Below are positions 35,007 through 45,087 of a stretch of 51,072 nt of DNA, in pieces; the stretch's first letter is position 1; each line of letters begins with the position of its first letter. Where the stretch lies: contig JAQSWP010000022.1 in NCBI GenBank assembly GCA_029266575.1, positions 1 through 51,072 of the forward strand, given 5' to 3'. A program made the position numbers and the translations under genes. The DNA comes from Alphaproteobacteria bacterium (GTDB lineage Bacteria; Pseudomonadota; Alphaproteobacteria; Reyranellales; JAQSWP01). Below the pieces are notes generated by a model. The model did no database searches. It was given only the letters and a program-made list of their open reading frames with translations, and had not been told where the DNA came from.

Positions 35007-37607
35007 ATGAGCGATACGAAAGAAACCAAACCGTCCAAACCGCTGACCCTTTCCAGCGCCGGCAAGCTTGAGCTGAAGCCCAAGTCCGACGCCGGGCTGG
35101 TGCGCCAGAAATTCTCGCATGGCCGCACCAAGGCCGTGACGGTCGAGGTCAAGAAGAAGCGCGTCGCCGGTGCGGGATCCGCGGCGGAAACGCCTGCGGC
35201 CGAAGCCGCCCCCAAGCCCGTCCGCACCTTGAGCGGCACCGCCTTGCGGCCGCGCGCGGCTGCTGCCGCGCCCCCGCCTGCCAAGACCGAGCCGGCGCCG
35301 CGCGCCGCTGCCGGCAACCGCCAGGGCATCGTGCTGCGCGCCTTGACCGACGAAGAGCAGCAGTCGCGGCAGAAGGCGCTGGCCGGCTCCAAGCGTGACG
35401 CCGAAGCCGCGCGCCAGCGCGCGCTGGTCGATCAGGCCCGCCGCGCCGAAGAAGAGAAGCGGATGGCCGCGCAGCGCGAGGAAGTCGCCCGCCGCGCCGC
35501 CGAGGAAGAAACGCGCAAGAAGGCCGAAGCCGAAGCCAAGAAGAAGGCCGAGGAGCAGGTCCAGAAGCGCCTGCAATCCGCACCGCCCGCCGGCACCGCC
35601 GCGGCCCGCCGGGTCGCCGAGCTGATCGAGCCGGAAGAGCCCATCAAGCGTCCCGGCATCAACAAGGTCGAGGTCAAGCGTCCGACGTTGGGCCGCCGCG
35701 AGGAACCCAAGCGGCGGGGCAAGCTCGACGTGCAGCGCGCCATCTCGGGCGACGACGATTTCAAGGTCCGTTCGCTTGCGGCGCAAAAGCGCGCCATGCA
35801 GCGCCAGCGCAAGCAGAGCATGGGCGACTCCGAAGACGAGACGCAGCAGAAATTCGTCCGCGAAGTCACGATCCCCGAAACCATCACCGTGCAGGAGCTG
35901 GCCAACCGCATGGCCGTGCGCGCTGCCGAAATCATCAAGTCGCTGATGAAGATGGGCGTGATGGCGACCATCAACCAGAACATCGACGCCGACACCGCCG
36001 AGCTGATCGTTTCGGAGTTCGGCCACACCTTCAAGCGCGTCACTGAAGCCGACGTCGAAATCGGCATCGAGGGCGTGCAGGACACCGCCGAGCAGCTGGC
36101 GCCGCGCCCGCCCGTGGTCACCATCATGGGCCACGTCGATCACGGCAAGACTTCGCTGCTCGACGCCTTGCGCCTGACCGACGTCGCCGCCAAGGAAGCC
36201 GGCGGCATCACCCAGCATATCGGCGCCTATCAGGTGACCCTGCCGTCGGGCGCCAAGATCACCTTCCTCGACACGCCGGGCCACGAAGCCTTCACCGCCA
36301 TGCGCGCCCGCGGCGCCAAGGCGACCGACATCGTGGTGCTGGTGGTGGCGGCCGATGACGGCATCATGCCGCAGACGGTAGAAGCCATTCATCACGCCAA
36401 GGCGGCCAAGGTGCCGCTGATCGTCGCCATCAACAAGATCGACAAGCCTTCGGCCGATCCGCAGCGCGTGCGCACCGAGTTGCTGCAGCACGAGGTGCAG
36501 GTCGAATCGCTGGGCGGCGACGTGCAGGACATCGAGGTTTCGGCCAAGGAAAAGCTCAACCTGCTGAAGCTGGAAGAAGCCATCCTGCTGCAGTCCGAAG
36601 TGCTGGAACTGCGCGCCAATCCCAATCGCAGCGCCACTGGCGTGGTGATCGAAGCCAAGCTGGAACAAGGCCGCGGCCCGGTCGCCACCGTGCTGGTGCA
36701 GCGCGGCACCTTGAAGGCGGGCGACATCGTCGTGGCCGGCGCCCAATGGGGTCGCGTGCGCCGCATGTTCGACGATCGCGGCCACACGCTGGACAGCGCC
36801 ACGCCGGCCATGCCGGTCGAGGTGCTGGGCCTGCAGGGCACGCCGGCGGCGGGCGACGACGTGGTGGTGGTCGAATCCGAAGCGCGGGCGCGCGAGATCG
36901 CCGAGTTCCGCCAGCGCCGCGATCGGCTGCATGTCGCGACCGCCGGCCGCTCCTCGCTGGAGCAGATGCTGAAGGACATCAAGGAAGGCACCGCCAAGGA
37001 ATTGCCGATCCTGATCAAAGGCGACGTGCAGGGTTCGGTCGAAGCCATCGAAGGCGCGCTCAGCAAGCTCGGCACCGGCTCGGTCCAGGTGCGGGTGCTG
37101 CACAAGGGCGTGGGCGGCGTCAACGAATCGGACGTCACGCTGGCCAAGGCGTCGAACGCGCTGATCATCGGCTTCAACGTGCGCGCCAATCCCCAAGCGC
37201 GCGATCTGGCCAAGCGCGACAAGGTCGATATCCGCTACTACTCCATCATCTATAACGTCACCGACGACGTGAAGAACCTGATGGCCGGCCTGCTGGATCC
37301 GACCTACAAGGAGAAATTCCTCGGCACGGCGGAGATCCGCCAGGTCTTCCGCATCACCAAGGTCGGCACCGTGGCCGGTTGCTACATCACCGAAGGCAGC
37401 GTCAAGCGCGGCGCCAAGGTGCGCCTGCTGCGCGACAACGTGGTGGTGCACGAGGGCTCGCTCAAGACGCTCAAGCGCTTCAAGGACGAAGTGCGCGAGG
37501 TCAACCAGGGCTTCGAGTGCGGCATGGCGTTCGAAAACTACGACGACATCAAGGTCGGCGACGTGATCGAATGCTTCGAGGTCGAACAGGTCGCCGCCAC
37601 GCTCTAG
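35007..37607 (+). CDS. infB: Translation initiation factor IF-2
   Basis: The 866-residue GTPase brings initiator tRNA to the ribosome. Residues 1-45 form the alphaproteobacterial N-terminal motif ([20 protein letters not shown]), followed by a long Ala/Lys/Glu/Arg-rich linker with an [19 protein letters not shown] coiled-coil stretch. The IF2_N domain starts at [19 protein letters not shown]. The G domain has G1 GHVDHGKT at 375-382, DTPGH and NKID. Domains II-IV end at [13 protein letters not shown] at 35007. Confidence 0.98.
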   Translation: MSDTKETKPSKPLTLSSAGKLELKPKSDAGLVRQKFSHGRTKAVTVEVKKKRVAGAGSAAETPAAEAAPKPVRTLSGTALRPRAAAAAPPPAKTEPAPRAAAGNRQGIVLRALTDEEQQSRQKALAGSKRDAEAARQRALVDQARRAEEEKRMAAQREEVARRAAEEETRKKAEAEAKKKAEEQVQKRLQSAPPAGTAAARRVAELIEPEEPIKRPGINKVEVKRPTLGRREEPKRRGKLDVQRAISGDDDFKVRSLAAQKRAMQRQRKQSMGDSEDETQQKFVREVTIPETITVQELANRMAVRAAEIIKSLMKMGVMATINQNIDADTAELIVSEFGHTFKRVTEADVEIGIEGVQDTAEQLAPRPPVVTIMGHVDHGKTSLLDALRLTDVAAKEAGGITQHIGAYQVTLPSGAKITFLDTPGHEAFTAMRARGAKATDIVVLVVAADDGIMPQTVEAIHHAKAAKVPLIVAINKIDKPSADPQRVRTELLQHEVQVESLGGDVQDIEVSAKEKLNLLKLEEAILLQSEVLELRANPNRSATGVVIEAKLEQGRGPVATVLVQRGTLKAGDIVVAGAQWGRVRRMFDDRGHTLDSATPAMPVEVLGLQGTPAAGDDVVVVESEARAREIAEFRQRRDRLHVATAGRSSLEQMLKDIKEGTAKELPILIKGDVQGSVEAIEGALSKLGTGSVQVRVLHKGVGGVNESDVTLAKASNALIIGFNVRANPQARDLAKRDKVDIRYYSIIYNVTDDVKNLMAGLLDPTYKEKFLGTAEIRQVFRITKVGTVAGCYITEGSVKRGAKVRLLRDNVVVHEGSLKTLKRFKDEVREVNQGFECGMAFENYDDIKVGDVIECFEVEQVAATL

Positions 37608-37620
37608 GCGTCGATTTCCA

Positions 37621-37677
37621 GGTCCGCCCGGCGGCGCCGAACCGCCGGGCGTCCTCTCCAGCCGACGGAGGCGGACC
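37621..37677 (+). promoter_or_regulatory. Nested inverted repeats before rbfA, reaching its ribosome site
   Basis: CGCCCGGCGG (37625-37634) pairs with CCGCCGGGCG (37642-37651), a perfect 10-bp stem with no T-run after it. Flanking it, GGTCCGC (37621-37627) can alternatively pair with GCGGACC (37671-37677), the bases between the GGAGG ribosome site and the rbfA ATG. The two foldings share bases 37625-37627, so they compete. Could be a weak terminator or a translation control element. Confidence 0.4.
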
Positions 37678-38091
37678 ATGAGCAAGCAACGCAATCGCGA
37701 ACATTCGCAGCGCCAGTTGCGCGTCGGCGAGGAACTGCGCCACGGCCTGGCCGAATTGCTGGAGCGCGGCGACATGCGCGACCCGGTGCTGCGCGATGCG
37801 CGCGTCACCGTCACCGTGGTCGATGTCAGCCCCGACCTGCGCAACGCCACCGCCTTCATCGTGCCTCTTGGCGGCGAACATGCCGAGGAGATTCTCGCCG
37901 CCATGCGGCGGGCCGCGCCCTACTTTCGCAATCGCCTGGCCAAGATGATCGAGCTGCGGTTTGCGCCGGAGATCCGCTTCGAGCTCGACCGCTCTTTCGA
38001 TCACGCCGCCAAGATCGACCGGCTGTTGCACGATCCGCAGGTGGCGCGCGACCTGGAATCGCCGGACGAAAGCGACAGCTCCAAGGAATGA
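37678..38091 (+). CDS. rbfA: Ribosome-binding factor A
   Basis: The 137-residue KH-fold protein reads RQLRVGEELRHGLAELLERGD, VTVTVVDVSPDLRNATAFI, then FRNRLAKMIELRFAPEIRFELDRSFDHAAKIDRLL, the RbfA C-terminal signature, in pieces typical of the family. It binds the 30S neck and helps late 16S rRNA maturation in the cold. ATG at 37678 after GGAGG; 70 bp after infB. Confidence 0.96.
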   Translation: MSKQRNREHSQRQLRVGEELRHGLAELLERGDMRDPVLRDARVTVTVVDVSPDLRNATAFIVPLGGEHAEEILAAMRRAAPYFRNRLAKMIELRFAPEIRFELDRSFDHAAKIDRLLHDPQVARDLESPDESDSSKE

Positions 38092-38097
38092 GCAAGC

Positions 38098-39027
38098 GTG
38101 GCCCGTAAAAGAAGGGGCGACCGGGTCGACGGCTGGCTGGTGCTGGACAAGCCGGCCGGCATCTCCTCGGCCAAGGCCGTCGCCATCGCCCGCCGCGCCT
38201 TCAACGCCGCCAAGCTCGGCCATGGCGGCACGCTCGATCCGCTGGCGAGCGGCATCCTGCCTTTGGCATTCGGCGAGGCGACCAAGACGGTCAGCCTGGT
38301 CATGGACGGGCGCAAGACCTATCGCTTCACGCTGCGCTTCGGCCAGCAGACCGACACCGACGATACCGAAGGCGCGGTGGTCGCCACCTCGGATAACCGC
38401 CCCACGGACGATGAGATCCGGTCCGTCCTGCCCCGCTTCACCGGCACCATCCAGCAGACCCCGCCGGCCTATTCCGCCCTGAAAATCGACGGCAAACGGG
38501 CCTATGAGCGGGCCCGCGGCGGCGAAACGCTCGAAATTCAGCCCCGTCAGATCGAGGTCTTCCGCCTCGCGCTGACCGGCCGGCCGGAGCCGGATTTGGC
38601 AGATTTTGAGGTCGATTGCGGCAAAGGCACCTATATCCGGTCGCTGGCCCGGGATATCGCCCTGGCGCTCGGCAGCGTCGGACATGTCGCCGCCCTGCGC
38701 CGCACGCAGGTCGGCAAGTTCAGCGAAAAAGGGGCTATTTCGCTGGCCAAGCTGGAGGCTTTGGGCCATATTCCCGCCCGCTTTGAGCACCTGCTCCCGG
38801 TCGAGACCGTGCTGGACGACATCCCGGCACTGGCCGTGACCGAGGAAGAAGCAACCCGTCTCCGGATGGGCCAGCCTCTCCAGATGCTCCGCACCGGGTT
38901 CTCCGACCGCGTGCCGCCGATGTCCGACAGTACCGCGTTGATGCGGGCCATGTTGGGCGATCGATTGGTGGCTCTGGTCAGGAACCAGGACGGCGAAATC
39001 CGTTCGGTGCGCGTCTTGAACCCCTGA
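38098..39027 (+). CDS. truB: tRNA pseudouridine(55) synthase TruB
   Basis: The 309-residue enzyme has the motif [25 protein letters not shown] with catalytic Asp47, then [15 protein letters not shown], the [18 protein letters not shown] segment, and a C-terminal extension with a TruB_C-like end. It makes pseudouridine 55 in the T loop of most tRNAs. GTG start at 38098, 6 bp after the rbfA stop. Confidence 0.97.
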   Translation: MARKRRGDRVDGWLVLDKPAGISSAKAVAIARRAFNAAKLGHGGTLDPLASGILPLAFGEATKTVSLVMDGRKTYRFTLRFGQQTDTDDTEGAVVATSDNRPTDDEIRSVLPRFTGTIQQTPPAYSALKIDGKRAYERARGGETLEIQPRQIEVFRLALTGRPEPDLADFEVDCGKGTYIRSLARDIALALGSVGHVAALRRTQVGKFSEKGAISLAKLEALGHIPARFEHLLPVETVLDDIPALAVTEEEATRLRMGQPLQMLRTGFSDRVPPMSDSTALMRAMLGDRLVALVRNQDGEIRSVRVLNP

Positions 39028-39043
39028 CCATAGGAGCACTCCG

Positions 39044-39313
39044 ATGTCGGTAGCTGCCGAACGCAAGACCGAACTCATCACCGAATATGCGACCACCAAG
39101 GGCGATACCGGTTCGCCGGAAGTCCAGGTCGCCATTCTCAGCGAGCGCATCAAGAACCTCACTGAGCACTTCAAGGGCCACAACAAGGATCACCACTCCC
39201 GCCGCGGCTTGCTGAAAATGGTCAGCCAGCGTCGGCGCCTGCTCGACTATCTCAAGCGCAAGGACGAGCAGCGTTACGAGAAGCTGATCGATCGTCTGGG
39301 CCTGCGCCGCTAA
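39044..39313 (+). CDS. rpsO: 30S ribosomal protein S15
   Basis: The 89-residue protein is complete and canonical: [39 protein letters not shown] and [16 protein letters not shown], the regions that bind the three-way junction of 16S rRNA. ATG at 39044 after GGAG, 16 bp after truB. It precedes pnp as in most proteobacteria. Confidence 0.98.
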   Translation: MSVAAERKTELITEYATTKGDTGSPEVQVAILSERIKNLTEHFKGHNKDHHSRRGLLKMVSQRRRLLDYLKRKDEQRYEKLIDRLGLRR

Positions 39314-39499
39314 CGCGACGGGAAAGATTGGAAGGGCCGCCAGAAGCACATCGCGCTGGCGGTCTTCGACTATTTGCAGCAACGCCGACCCGCTGAAGCA
39401 AACGCATGAAGGGTCGGTCCCGCGCGACATGGGGTCGTTCGGGCGGATCGCCGCGCATGGAGCGCGGGTCGATTCGACAATAGGAAGGATGGAAAGAAA
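39314..39499 (+). promoter_or_regulatory. Structured intergenic leader between rpsO and pnp
   Basis: This 186-bp gap has no gene but several stems: GGCCGCCAG (39335-39343) with CTGGCGGTC (39356-39364, one G-U), CCGACCC (39385-39391) with GGGTCGG (39411-39417), and further GC-rich pairing near 39420-39470. In E. coli the pnp leader is cut by RNase III and used for autocontrol by PNPase; a similar role here is inference. Confidence 0.45.
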
Positions 39500-41635
39500 A
39501 TGTTCCAGGTACATCGCAAGGAAATCAACTGGGGCGGTCGCAAGCTGGTTCTGGAGACCGGCAAGATCGCCCGCCAGGCGCATGGCGCCGTCATGTGCAC
39601 CTACGGCGAGACCACGGTGCTGGCCACCGTCGTTGCGGAGAAGCAGCCCAAGCCGGGCCTCGATTTCTTCCCGCTCACCGTGCACTACCAGGAGAAGACG
39701 TTCGCCGCCGGCAAGATTCCCGGCGGCTTTTTCAAGCGCGAAGGGCGGCCGAGCGAAAAGGAAACCCTGACCTCGCGCCTGATCGACCGGCCGATCCGGC
39801 CGCTGTTCCACGAGAATTTCCGCAACGAGACGCTGATCGTCTGCACCACCTTGAGCCATGATCTGGAGAACGATCCCGACATCGTGGCGCTGATCGGCAC
39901 TTCGGCGGCGCTGACCATCTCCGGCATCCCGTTCCTGGGTCCGGTGGGCGGCGCGCGCGTGGGCTACGTCAATGGCGAGTACAAGCTCAACCCGCTGCTG
40001 AACGAGCTGGAGGAATCGACCCTCGATCTGGTCGTCGCCGGCACCAAGGACGGCGTGCTGATGGTCGAATCGGAAGCCAAGGAGCTGCCCGAGGACGTCA
40101 TGCTGGGCGCGGTGATGTTCGGCCACAAGGCATTTCAGCCGGTGATCGACGCCATCATCGAGCTGGCCGAGAAATGCGCCAAGGATCCCTGGCCGCTGCC
40201 CTCCGCGGCGCCGGCCATGGAAGGCGTGCGCGGCCGTTTCAAGAGCGAGCTGAGCAAGCAGCTCGGCGAAGCCTATGGCGAGCGTCAGAAATCTTTGCGC
40301 CACGAGAAGGTGGCGGCGGTGAAGACCCAGGCCAAGGCGATGTTCGCCGAGGATCCTGCGGCGACGGCGCTGGTCTCGGAAGCCTTCAAGGAGCTCGAGG
40401 CCGATGTGGTGCGCAGCGCCATTCTCGATACCGGCCTGCGCATCGATGGCCGCGACACCAAGACCATTCGTCCCATCGTCAGCGAAGTCGGCATCCTGCC
40501 GCGCGCGCATGGCTCGGCCCTGTTCACCCGCGGCGAGACGCAGGCGCTGGTAGTGACCACGCTCGGCACCGGCCAGGACGAGCAGATCATCGACGCGCTG
40601 GAAGGCGAATATCGCGAAAACTTCATGCTGCATTACAACTTCCCGTCCTATTCGGTCGGCGAAGTGCGCCGCATGGCCCCTCCGGGCCGGCGCGAGATCG
40701 GTCACGGCAAGCTGGCATGGCGCGCCGTGCGTCCCTTGCTGCCGGAGAAGACCGCGTTCCCCTACACCATCCGCATCGTCTCGGAAGTCACCGAATCGAA
40801 CGGCTCGTCGTCGATGGCCACCGTATGCGGCTCCTCGCTGTCGATGATGGATGCCGGCGTGCCGCTGATCCGTCCGGTGGCGGGCATCGCCATGGGCCTG
40901 ATCAAGGAAGGCGAGCGTTTCGCCGTGCTGTCCGACATCCTGGGTGACGAAGATCATCTGGGCGACATGGACTTCAAGGTCGCCGGCACCGAGCGCGGCA
41001 TCACCGCCCTGCAAATGGACATCAAGATCACCTCGATCACCGAGGAGATCATGAAGATCGCCCTGCAGCAGGCCGGCCAGGGCCGCCTGCACATCCTGGG
41101 CGAGATGGCCAAGGGCCTGTCGGCCGCGCGCGATGGCGTCAACGAGAACGCCCCGCGCATCACCGTCATCAACGTGCCCAAGGACAAGATCCGCGAGATC
41201 ATCGGCACCGGCGGCAAGGTGATCCGCGAGATCACCGAGACCACCGGCGCCAAGATCGACATCGAAGACGACGGCACTGTGAAAGTGGCCGCCGTCGACG
41301 GCAAGGCGGCGCAGGCCGCCATCGACTGGATCAAGGGCATCGTGGCCGAGCCGGAAGTCGGCGTGGTCTATTCCGGCAAGGTGGTGAAGGTGGTCGATTT
41401 CGGCGCCTTCGTGAACTTCCTAGGCGCCCGCGACGGTCTGGTGCACATCTCCGAACTGGCGCCGCGCCGCGTCAACAAGGTCAGCGACGTCGTCAACGAA
41501 GGCGACGTGGTCAAGGTCAAGGTGCTGGGTGTGGATGACCGCGGCAAGGTCAAGCTGTCGATGAAGGCCGTCGATCAGCAGACCGGCGAGGACATCACCA
41601 ACCGTCCGCCGGCCGAAGGCCAGGCTGCCAACTAA
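39500..41635 (+). CDS. pnp: Polyribonucleotide nucleotidyltransferase (PNPase)
   Basis: The 711-residue phosphorolytic 3'-5' exoribonuclease has two RNase PH domains (first: [36 protein letters not shown]; second: [59 protein letters not shown]), then a KH domain ([17 protein letters not shown]) and an S1 domain ([20 protein letters not shown]). ATG at 39500 after GGAAGG. Last gene of the translation/RNA operon, closed by a strong terminator. Confidence 0.98.
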   Translation: MFQVHRKEINWGGRKLVLETGKIARQAHGAVMCTYGETTVLATVVAEKQPKPGLDFFPLTVHYQEKTFAAGKIPGGFFKREGRPSEKETLTSRLIDRPIRPLFHENFRNETLIVCTTLSHDLENDPDIVALIGTSAALTISGIPFLGPVGGARVGYVNGEYKLNPLLNELEESTLDLVVAGTKDGVLMVESEAKELPEDVMLGAVMFGHKAFQPVIDAIIELAEKCAKDPWPLPSAAPAMEGVRGRFKSELSKQLGEAYGERQKSLRHEKVAAVKTQAKAMFAEDPAATALVSEAFKELEADVVRSAILDTGLRIDGRDTKTIRPIVSEVGILPRAHGSALFTRGETQALVVTTLGTGQDEQIIDALEGEYRENFMLHYNFPSYSVGEVRRMAPPGRREIGHGKLAWRAVRPLLPEKTAFPYTIRIVSEVTESNGSSSMATVCGSSLSMMDAGVPLIRPVAGIAMGLIKEGERFAVLSDILGDEDHLGDMDFKVAGTERGITALQMDIKITSITEEIMKIALQQAGQGRLHILGEMAKGLSAARDGVNENAPRITVINVPKDKIREIIGTGGKVIREITETTGAKIDIEDDGTVKVAAVDGKAAQAAIDWIKGIVAEPEVGVVYSGKVVKVVDFGAFVNFLGARDGLVHISELAPRRVNKVSDVVNEGDVVKVKVLGVDDRGKVKLSMKAVDQQTGEDITNRPPAEGQAAN

Positions 41636-41667
41636 GCGATTGGTTTTTTAACCGAATCCGCCAATCG

Positions 41668-41705
41668 CCGGCCGGATCCGCAAGGGTCCGGCCGGTTCGT
41701 TTTCA
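41668..41705 (+). terminator. Rho-independent terminator after pnp
   Basis: CCGGCCGGATCC (41668-41679), GCAA loop, GGGTCCGGCCGG (41684-41695): 12-bp stem with one G-U, then TTCGTTTTC. A second hairpin GCGATTGG/CCAATCGC (41636-41668) enclosing a T-run lies directly before it, starting at the end of pnp. Confidence 0.85.
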
Positions 41706-41847
41706 GGCCCGGCGGCGGGTGGCACGGACCCTCGAAAGCGCCTATATAAAGCGCAGCAGCGACAGGGAGCGCGCCGGATCGACCAGCGCCGTCGAGCCGG
41801 GCTGGCTGCCGCCGCGTAGTCGGGTTTCAAACGGAGTTTAGGTTTCG

Positions 41848-43251
41848 ATGAAAGCTTTGCGCCCGCTGATCATTTCGGGGAAAGAAGTGCTGCCGTTGGT
41901 CGAAGGCGGCAAGGGCATTTCCATCTCCAACGGGCAGAGCTCGGGCGCCTGGGCCTCGGCCGGCGGGGTGGGCACCTTCTCCGGCGTCAACGCCGATTCC
42001 TACGACGAGCATGGCCGCGTCATTCCGCAGGTCTACAAGGGCCGCACGCGGCGCGAGCGCCACGAAGAGCTGATCGCCTTCGGCATCCAGGGCGGCATCA
42101 CCCAGGCGCGCATCGCGCACGAGGCTTCCGGCGGCCAGGGCCGCATCCACATGAACATCCTGTGGGAGATGGCGGGCGCCGAGCGCATCCTGGTCGGCGT
42201 GCTGGAAGGCGCCAAGGGCCTGATTCATGGCGTCACCTGCGGCGCCGGCATGCCCTACAAGATTGCCGAAATCTGCACCCATCACGGCGTGCATTACTAT
42301 CCCATCATCTCGTCGGCCCGCGCCTTCCGCGCGCTGTGGAAACGCGCCTATCACAAATTCAGCGACTGGCTGGGCGGCGTCGTTTACGAAGATCCATGGC
42401 TGGCCGGCGGCCATAACGGTCTCTCCAACAGCGAAGACCCCAACAAGCCGGAAGATCCCTATCCGCGCGTCGCCGAACTGCGCAAGCAGATGAACGAGTT
42501 CGGGCTCGATGAGATCCCGATCGTGATGGCGGGCGGCGTCTGGGCTCTGCGCGAATGGGAGCACTGGCTCGACAATCCGGAAATCGGCCCGGTCGCCTTC
42601 CAGTTCGGCACCCGTCCGTTGCTGACGCAGGAAAGCCCGATCTCCGACGCCTGGAAGCATCGTTTGCTGACCCTGAAGGAAGGCGACGTCTACCTCAACC
42701 GCTTCAGCCCAACAGGCTTCTATTCGTCGGCGGTCAACAACCCGTTCATGGAGGAACTGCGCGGCCGTTCCGAACGCCAGGTCGCTTATTCCGCGCACGA
42801 GGTCGGCGAGCACAACACGCCGTTCCCGGTCGGCGCCCGCGGCCGCATGGTCTATCTCACGGCCGAAGACAAGAAACACGCCGACGCCTGGATCAGGCAG
42901 GGCCACACACACGCGATGCGCACGCCCGAGACGACGTTGATCTTCGTCACGCCGGCGCAGGAAAACGAAATCGTCACCGACCAGATCAATTGCATGGGCT
43001 GCCTGTCGCAGTGCCAGTTCAGCAACTGGTCGCAGCATCCGGAGCATAATTTCTCCACCGGCAAGAAGGCCGATCCGCGCTCCTTCTGCATCCAGAAGAC
43101 CCTGCAGGAGATCAGCCACAGCGAGAAGCTCGACAACCAGCTGATGTTCGCCGGCCACAACGCCTACCGTTTCGCCTCCGACCCGTTCTACCGCAACGGC
43201 TTCATCCCGACAGTCCGCGAACTGGTCGACCGCATCGCCACGGGCGACTGA
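41848..43251 (+). CDS. Nitronate-monooxygenase-like flavoprotein with C-terminal cysteine cluster
   Basis: The 467-residue protein has the flavin TIM-barrel pattern of the NMO/FabK-like group: GGKGISISNGQSSGAWASAG near the N-terminus, GGITQARIAHEASGGQGRI, EGAKGLIHGVTCGAGMPYKI and IPIVMAGGVWALREWEHWL followed by VAFQFGTRPLLTQE. Unlike standard NMOs of about 320-360 residues it has an extra C-terminal part with Cys382, Cys385 and Cys389 (NCMGCLSQCQF) and Cys414 (SFCIQ), which could hold an Fe-S cluster or zinc. Substrate unknown. ATG at 41848 after ACGGAG. It stands alone between pnp and an MFS gene. Confidence 0.75.
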   Translation: MKALRPLIISGKEVLPLVEGGKGISISNGQSSGAWASAGGVGTFSGVNADSYDEHGRVIPQVYKGRTRRERHEELIAFGIQGGITQARIAHEASGGQGRIHMNILWEMAGAERILVGVLEGAKGLIHGVTCGAGMPYKIAEICTHHGVHYYPIISSARAFRALWKRAYHKFSDWLGGVVYEDPWLAGGHNGLSNSEDPNKPEDPYPRVAELRKQMNEFGLDEIPIVMAGGVWALREWEHWLDNPEIGPVAFQFGTRPLLTQESPISDAWKHRLLTLKEGDVYLNRFSPTGFYSSAVNNPFMEELRGRSERQVAYSAHEVGEHNTPFPVGARGRMVYLTAEDKKHADAWIRQGHTHAMRTPETTLIFVTPAQENEIVTDQINCMGCLSQCQFSNWSQHPEHNFSTGKKADPRSFCIQKTLQEISHSEKLDNQLMFAGHNAYRFASDPFYRNGFIPTVRELVDRIATGD

Positions 43252-43261
43252 GCAGCGAACG

Positions 43262-43320
43262 CCGCTATACCCTCATCCGCCCTTCGGGCACCTTCTCCCG
43301 CAAGCGGGAGAAGGGTGTAA
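43262..43320 (+). repeat. Intergenic palindromic repeat
   Basis: CCTTCTCCCG (43291-43300), CAAG loop, CGGGAGAAGG (43305-43314): 10-bp perfect stem, preceded by a small CGCCCTTCGGGC hairpin. The sequence (CCCTCATCCG...CTTCTCCCGCAAGCGGGAGAAGG) is a common dispersed intergenic repeat in proteobacteria, as I recall it. It has no T-run. Confidence 0.65.
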
Positions 43321-43356
43321 ACTAGTAATGTCCGAAGTTAATTGCCCGCCCGCACA

Positions 43357-44574
43357 ATGTCCCTCGCCACCCAACCGCCTCTCGTGCCGCATCCCTGGCG
43401 GCTGGTGTGGCTGCTGTCGGTGGGGCAGCTCGTTTCCTGGGGCACGTTCTATTACGGCTTCTCGCTGTTCGTCGAACCGATGGAGCGGGAACTTGGCTGG
43501 TCGCGCACCGATTTGACACTGGCGTTGTCGGGCGGGCTCCTGGTGGCGGGATTCTCCGGCGTGCTGGTGGGCGGCTGGATCGACAGGCGCGGCGGCTTCT
43601 GGCCGATGACTATCGGCTCGCTGGCGGGCGCCGCCCTGTTCGTGGTGTGGGCGCTCAACGATAGCCTGCTGGTGTTCTTCCTGCTGTGGCTGGGCCTGGG
43701 CGCGGTGCAGGCCATGACGCTCTACGATCCCGCCTTCGCCGTCGTCACCGCCAATCTCGGCGGCCAGTATCGGCTGGGCATCACCTACATGACCCTGGTA
43801 GGCGGCTTCGCCAGCACCGTGTTCATGCCGGCAACGCAGGTATTCATCGACTGGTGGGGCTGGCGCGACACCCTGATCGTCCTCGCCGCCTGCAATGCCG
43901 CGGTCGGCCTGTTCATCCATGCCATCCTGCTGCGCGGCACCAAGGGCAGCCTGTCGCGGCCGTCGACCAATGATGCCACCCCGCCCGCTTCGCCGCTGAA
44001 GGCGGCGCTGCGGCAGAAAGTGTTCTGGATGCTGGCCCTGTCGCTGATCTCGCAGGGCGCGGCGGTGTCGGCGCTGACGTTCCATATCGTGCCGCTGCTG
44101 GGCGAGCGCGGCCTGAGCACGGCGCTGGTGCTGCTGGCCATCGCGCTGATCGGCCCGGCCCAGGTCGCTGGCAGGCTGGTTCTTCTGGCGCTGGGGCGGC
44201 GCGCCACCACCAAGGTGATGGGCAGCATCACCGTCACCTTGCTGCCGCTCTCCATGCTAGCGCTGCTGGCGGTCGAAGGCGGCTCGATCTGGCTTTACGT
44301 GTTCGTGGCGCTCTACGGCGCCGGCAACGGGCTGATGACCATCGTGCGCGGCGCCTCGGTGGTCGAGTTCCTCGGCGCCGAAGGCTTTGGCGCCATCAAT
44401 GGCGCGCTCGGCCTGCCCACCACCCTGGCGCGGGCATTCGCTCCAACCCTGGCCGCCCTGCTCTGGGACTGGCAGGGCAATTACCAGACGGCGATCTGGG
44501 TCATGGCCGGGCTGGGGTTGCTGAGCGCCATCGCCTATTGGCTGGCGGCGGCCTGGGCGCGGGAGCCCGTTTAG
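43357..44574 (+). CDS. Major facilitator superfamily transporter
   Basis: The 405-residue protein has about 12 membrane helices in two halves, with the MFS loop 2-3 motif GGWIDRRGGFWPMTIG. The start of helix 1 (LLSVGQLVSWGTFYYGFSLF) and EPMERELGWSRTDLTLALSG are typical of the oxalate/formate-antiporter-like and YbfB-like MFS groups. Substrate unknown. ATG at 43357 is preferred to an upstream in-frame start at 43342. irr follows 40 bp later. Confidence 0.88.
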   Translation: MSLATQPPLVPHPWRLVWLLSVGQLVSWGTFYYGFSLFVEPMERELGWSRTDLTLALSGGLLVAGFSGVLVGGWIDRRGGFWPMTIGSLAGAALFVVWALNDSLLVFFLLWLGLGAVQAMTLYDPAFAVVTANLGGQYRLGITYMTLVGGFASTVFMPATQVFIDWWGWRDTLIVLAACNAAVGLFIHAILLRGTKGSLSRPSTNDATPPASPLKAALRQKVFWMLALSLISQGAAVSALTFHIVPLLGERGLSTALVLLAIALIGPAQVAGRLVLLALGRRATTKVMGSITVTLLPLSMLALLAVEGGSIWLYVFVALYGAGNGLMTIVRGASVVEFLGAEGFGAINGALGLPTTLARAFAPTLAALLWDWQGNYQTAIWVMAGLGLLSAIAYWLAAAWAREPV

Positions 44575-44614
44575 CCTCTTTGCTTTTGCCGGCGGCGGGC
44601 CTATTTATTAGGGA

Positions 44615-45034
44615 ATGTTGCAGGATCGCACTTTCGCCCCCGTCATCGAGCGGCTGCGCAGCGCCGGGTTGCGGCCGACGCGCCAGCGGCTGGCTTTGGC
44701 GCGGCTGCTGTTCGGCCAGGGCGACCGGCATCTGTCGGCCGAGCAGCTGCATGAAGAAGCGGTGATGCACAAAGTGCCAGTGTCGCTGGCCACGGTCTAC
44801 AACACGCTGAACCAGTTCACCGAGGCCGGTTTGCTGCGCGAAGTGGTGGTCGAGCACGGACGCTCCTATTTCGACACCAACACCTCGGACCACCATCACT
44901 TCTTCCATGAAAGCGATGGTTTGCTGCGCGACATCCCCGGCGAATCGGTGGTGTTAGGTGCGCTGCCCGAGGCGCCGGCCGGCACGGAAGTGGCGCGCGT
45001 CGACGTGGTCATTCGCGTTCGCAACCGCAAATAA
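44615..45034 (+). CDS. irr: Iron response regulator Irr (Fur family)
   Basis: The 139-residue protein has the Irr pattern: IERLRSAGLRPTRQRLALARLLFGQGDRHLSAEQL at the N-terminus (given in parts RPTRQRLALARLLF and GDRHLSAEQL), VSLATVYNTLNQF as recognition helix and FDTNTSDHHHFF with the HHH heme-binding triad at 93-95. Irr acts under low iron and is inactivated or degraded on heme binding in rhizobia. No N-terminal GCPWH heme motif is present. The ribosome site (AGGGA) is unusually close to the ATG, so the start may differ. A palindrome like its known operator lies downstream at 45067. Confidence 0.88.
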   Translation: MLQDRTFAPVIERLRSAGLRPTRQRLALARLLFGQGDRHLSAEQLHEEAVMHKVPVSLATVYNTLNQFTEAGLLREVVVEHGRSYFDTNTSDHHHFFHESDGLLRDIPGESVVLGALPEAPAGTEVARVDVVIRVRNRK

Positions 45035-45066
45035 ACTTCCAAGACAAATCAGCCGGTAAAAACACA

Positions 45067-45085
45067 GTCTGGAACGGTTCCAGAC
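45067..45085. promoter_or_regulatory. 19-bp palindrome resembling an Irr box (ICE)
   Basis: GTCTGGAAC (45067-45075), G, GTTCCAGAC (45077-45085): perfect 9-bp arms with a 1-bp centre. It resembles the ICE consensus remembered as TTTAGAA-n-n-n-TTCTAAA. It ends 2 bp before the -35 of the promoter at 45088-45117 and lies 33 bp after irr and 124 bp before rubrerythrin. That position, just upstream of -35, fits activation at least as well as repression. Confidence 0.65.
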
Positions 45086-45087
45086 TA

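Noticed and set aside
33456-37904. 1482-codon open frame on the minus strand opposite nusA-infB-rbfA
   Set aside because: It is the antisense shadow of well-identified genes in GC-rich DNA; the translation is rich in His, Arg, Gln and Leu with no recognisable domain.
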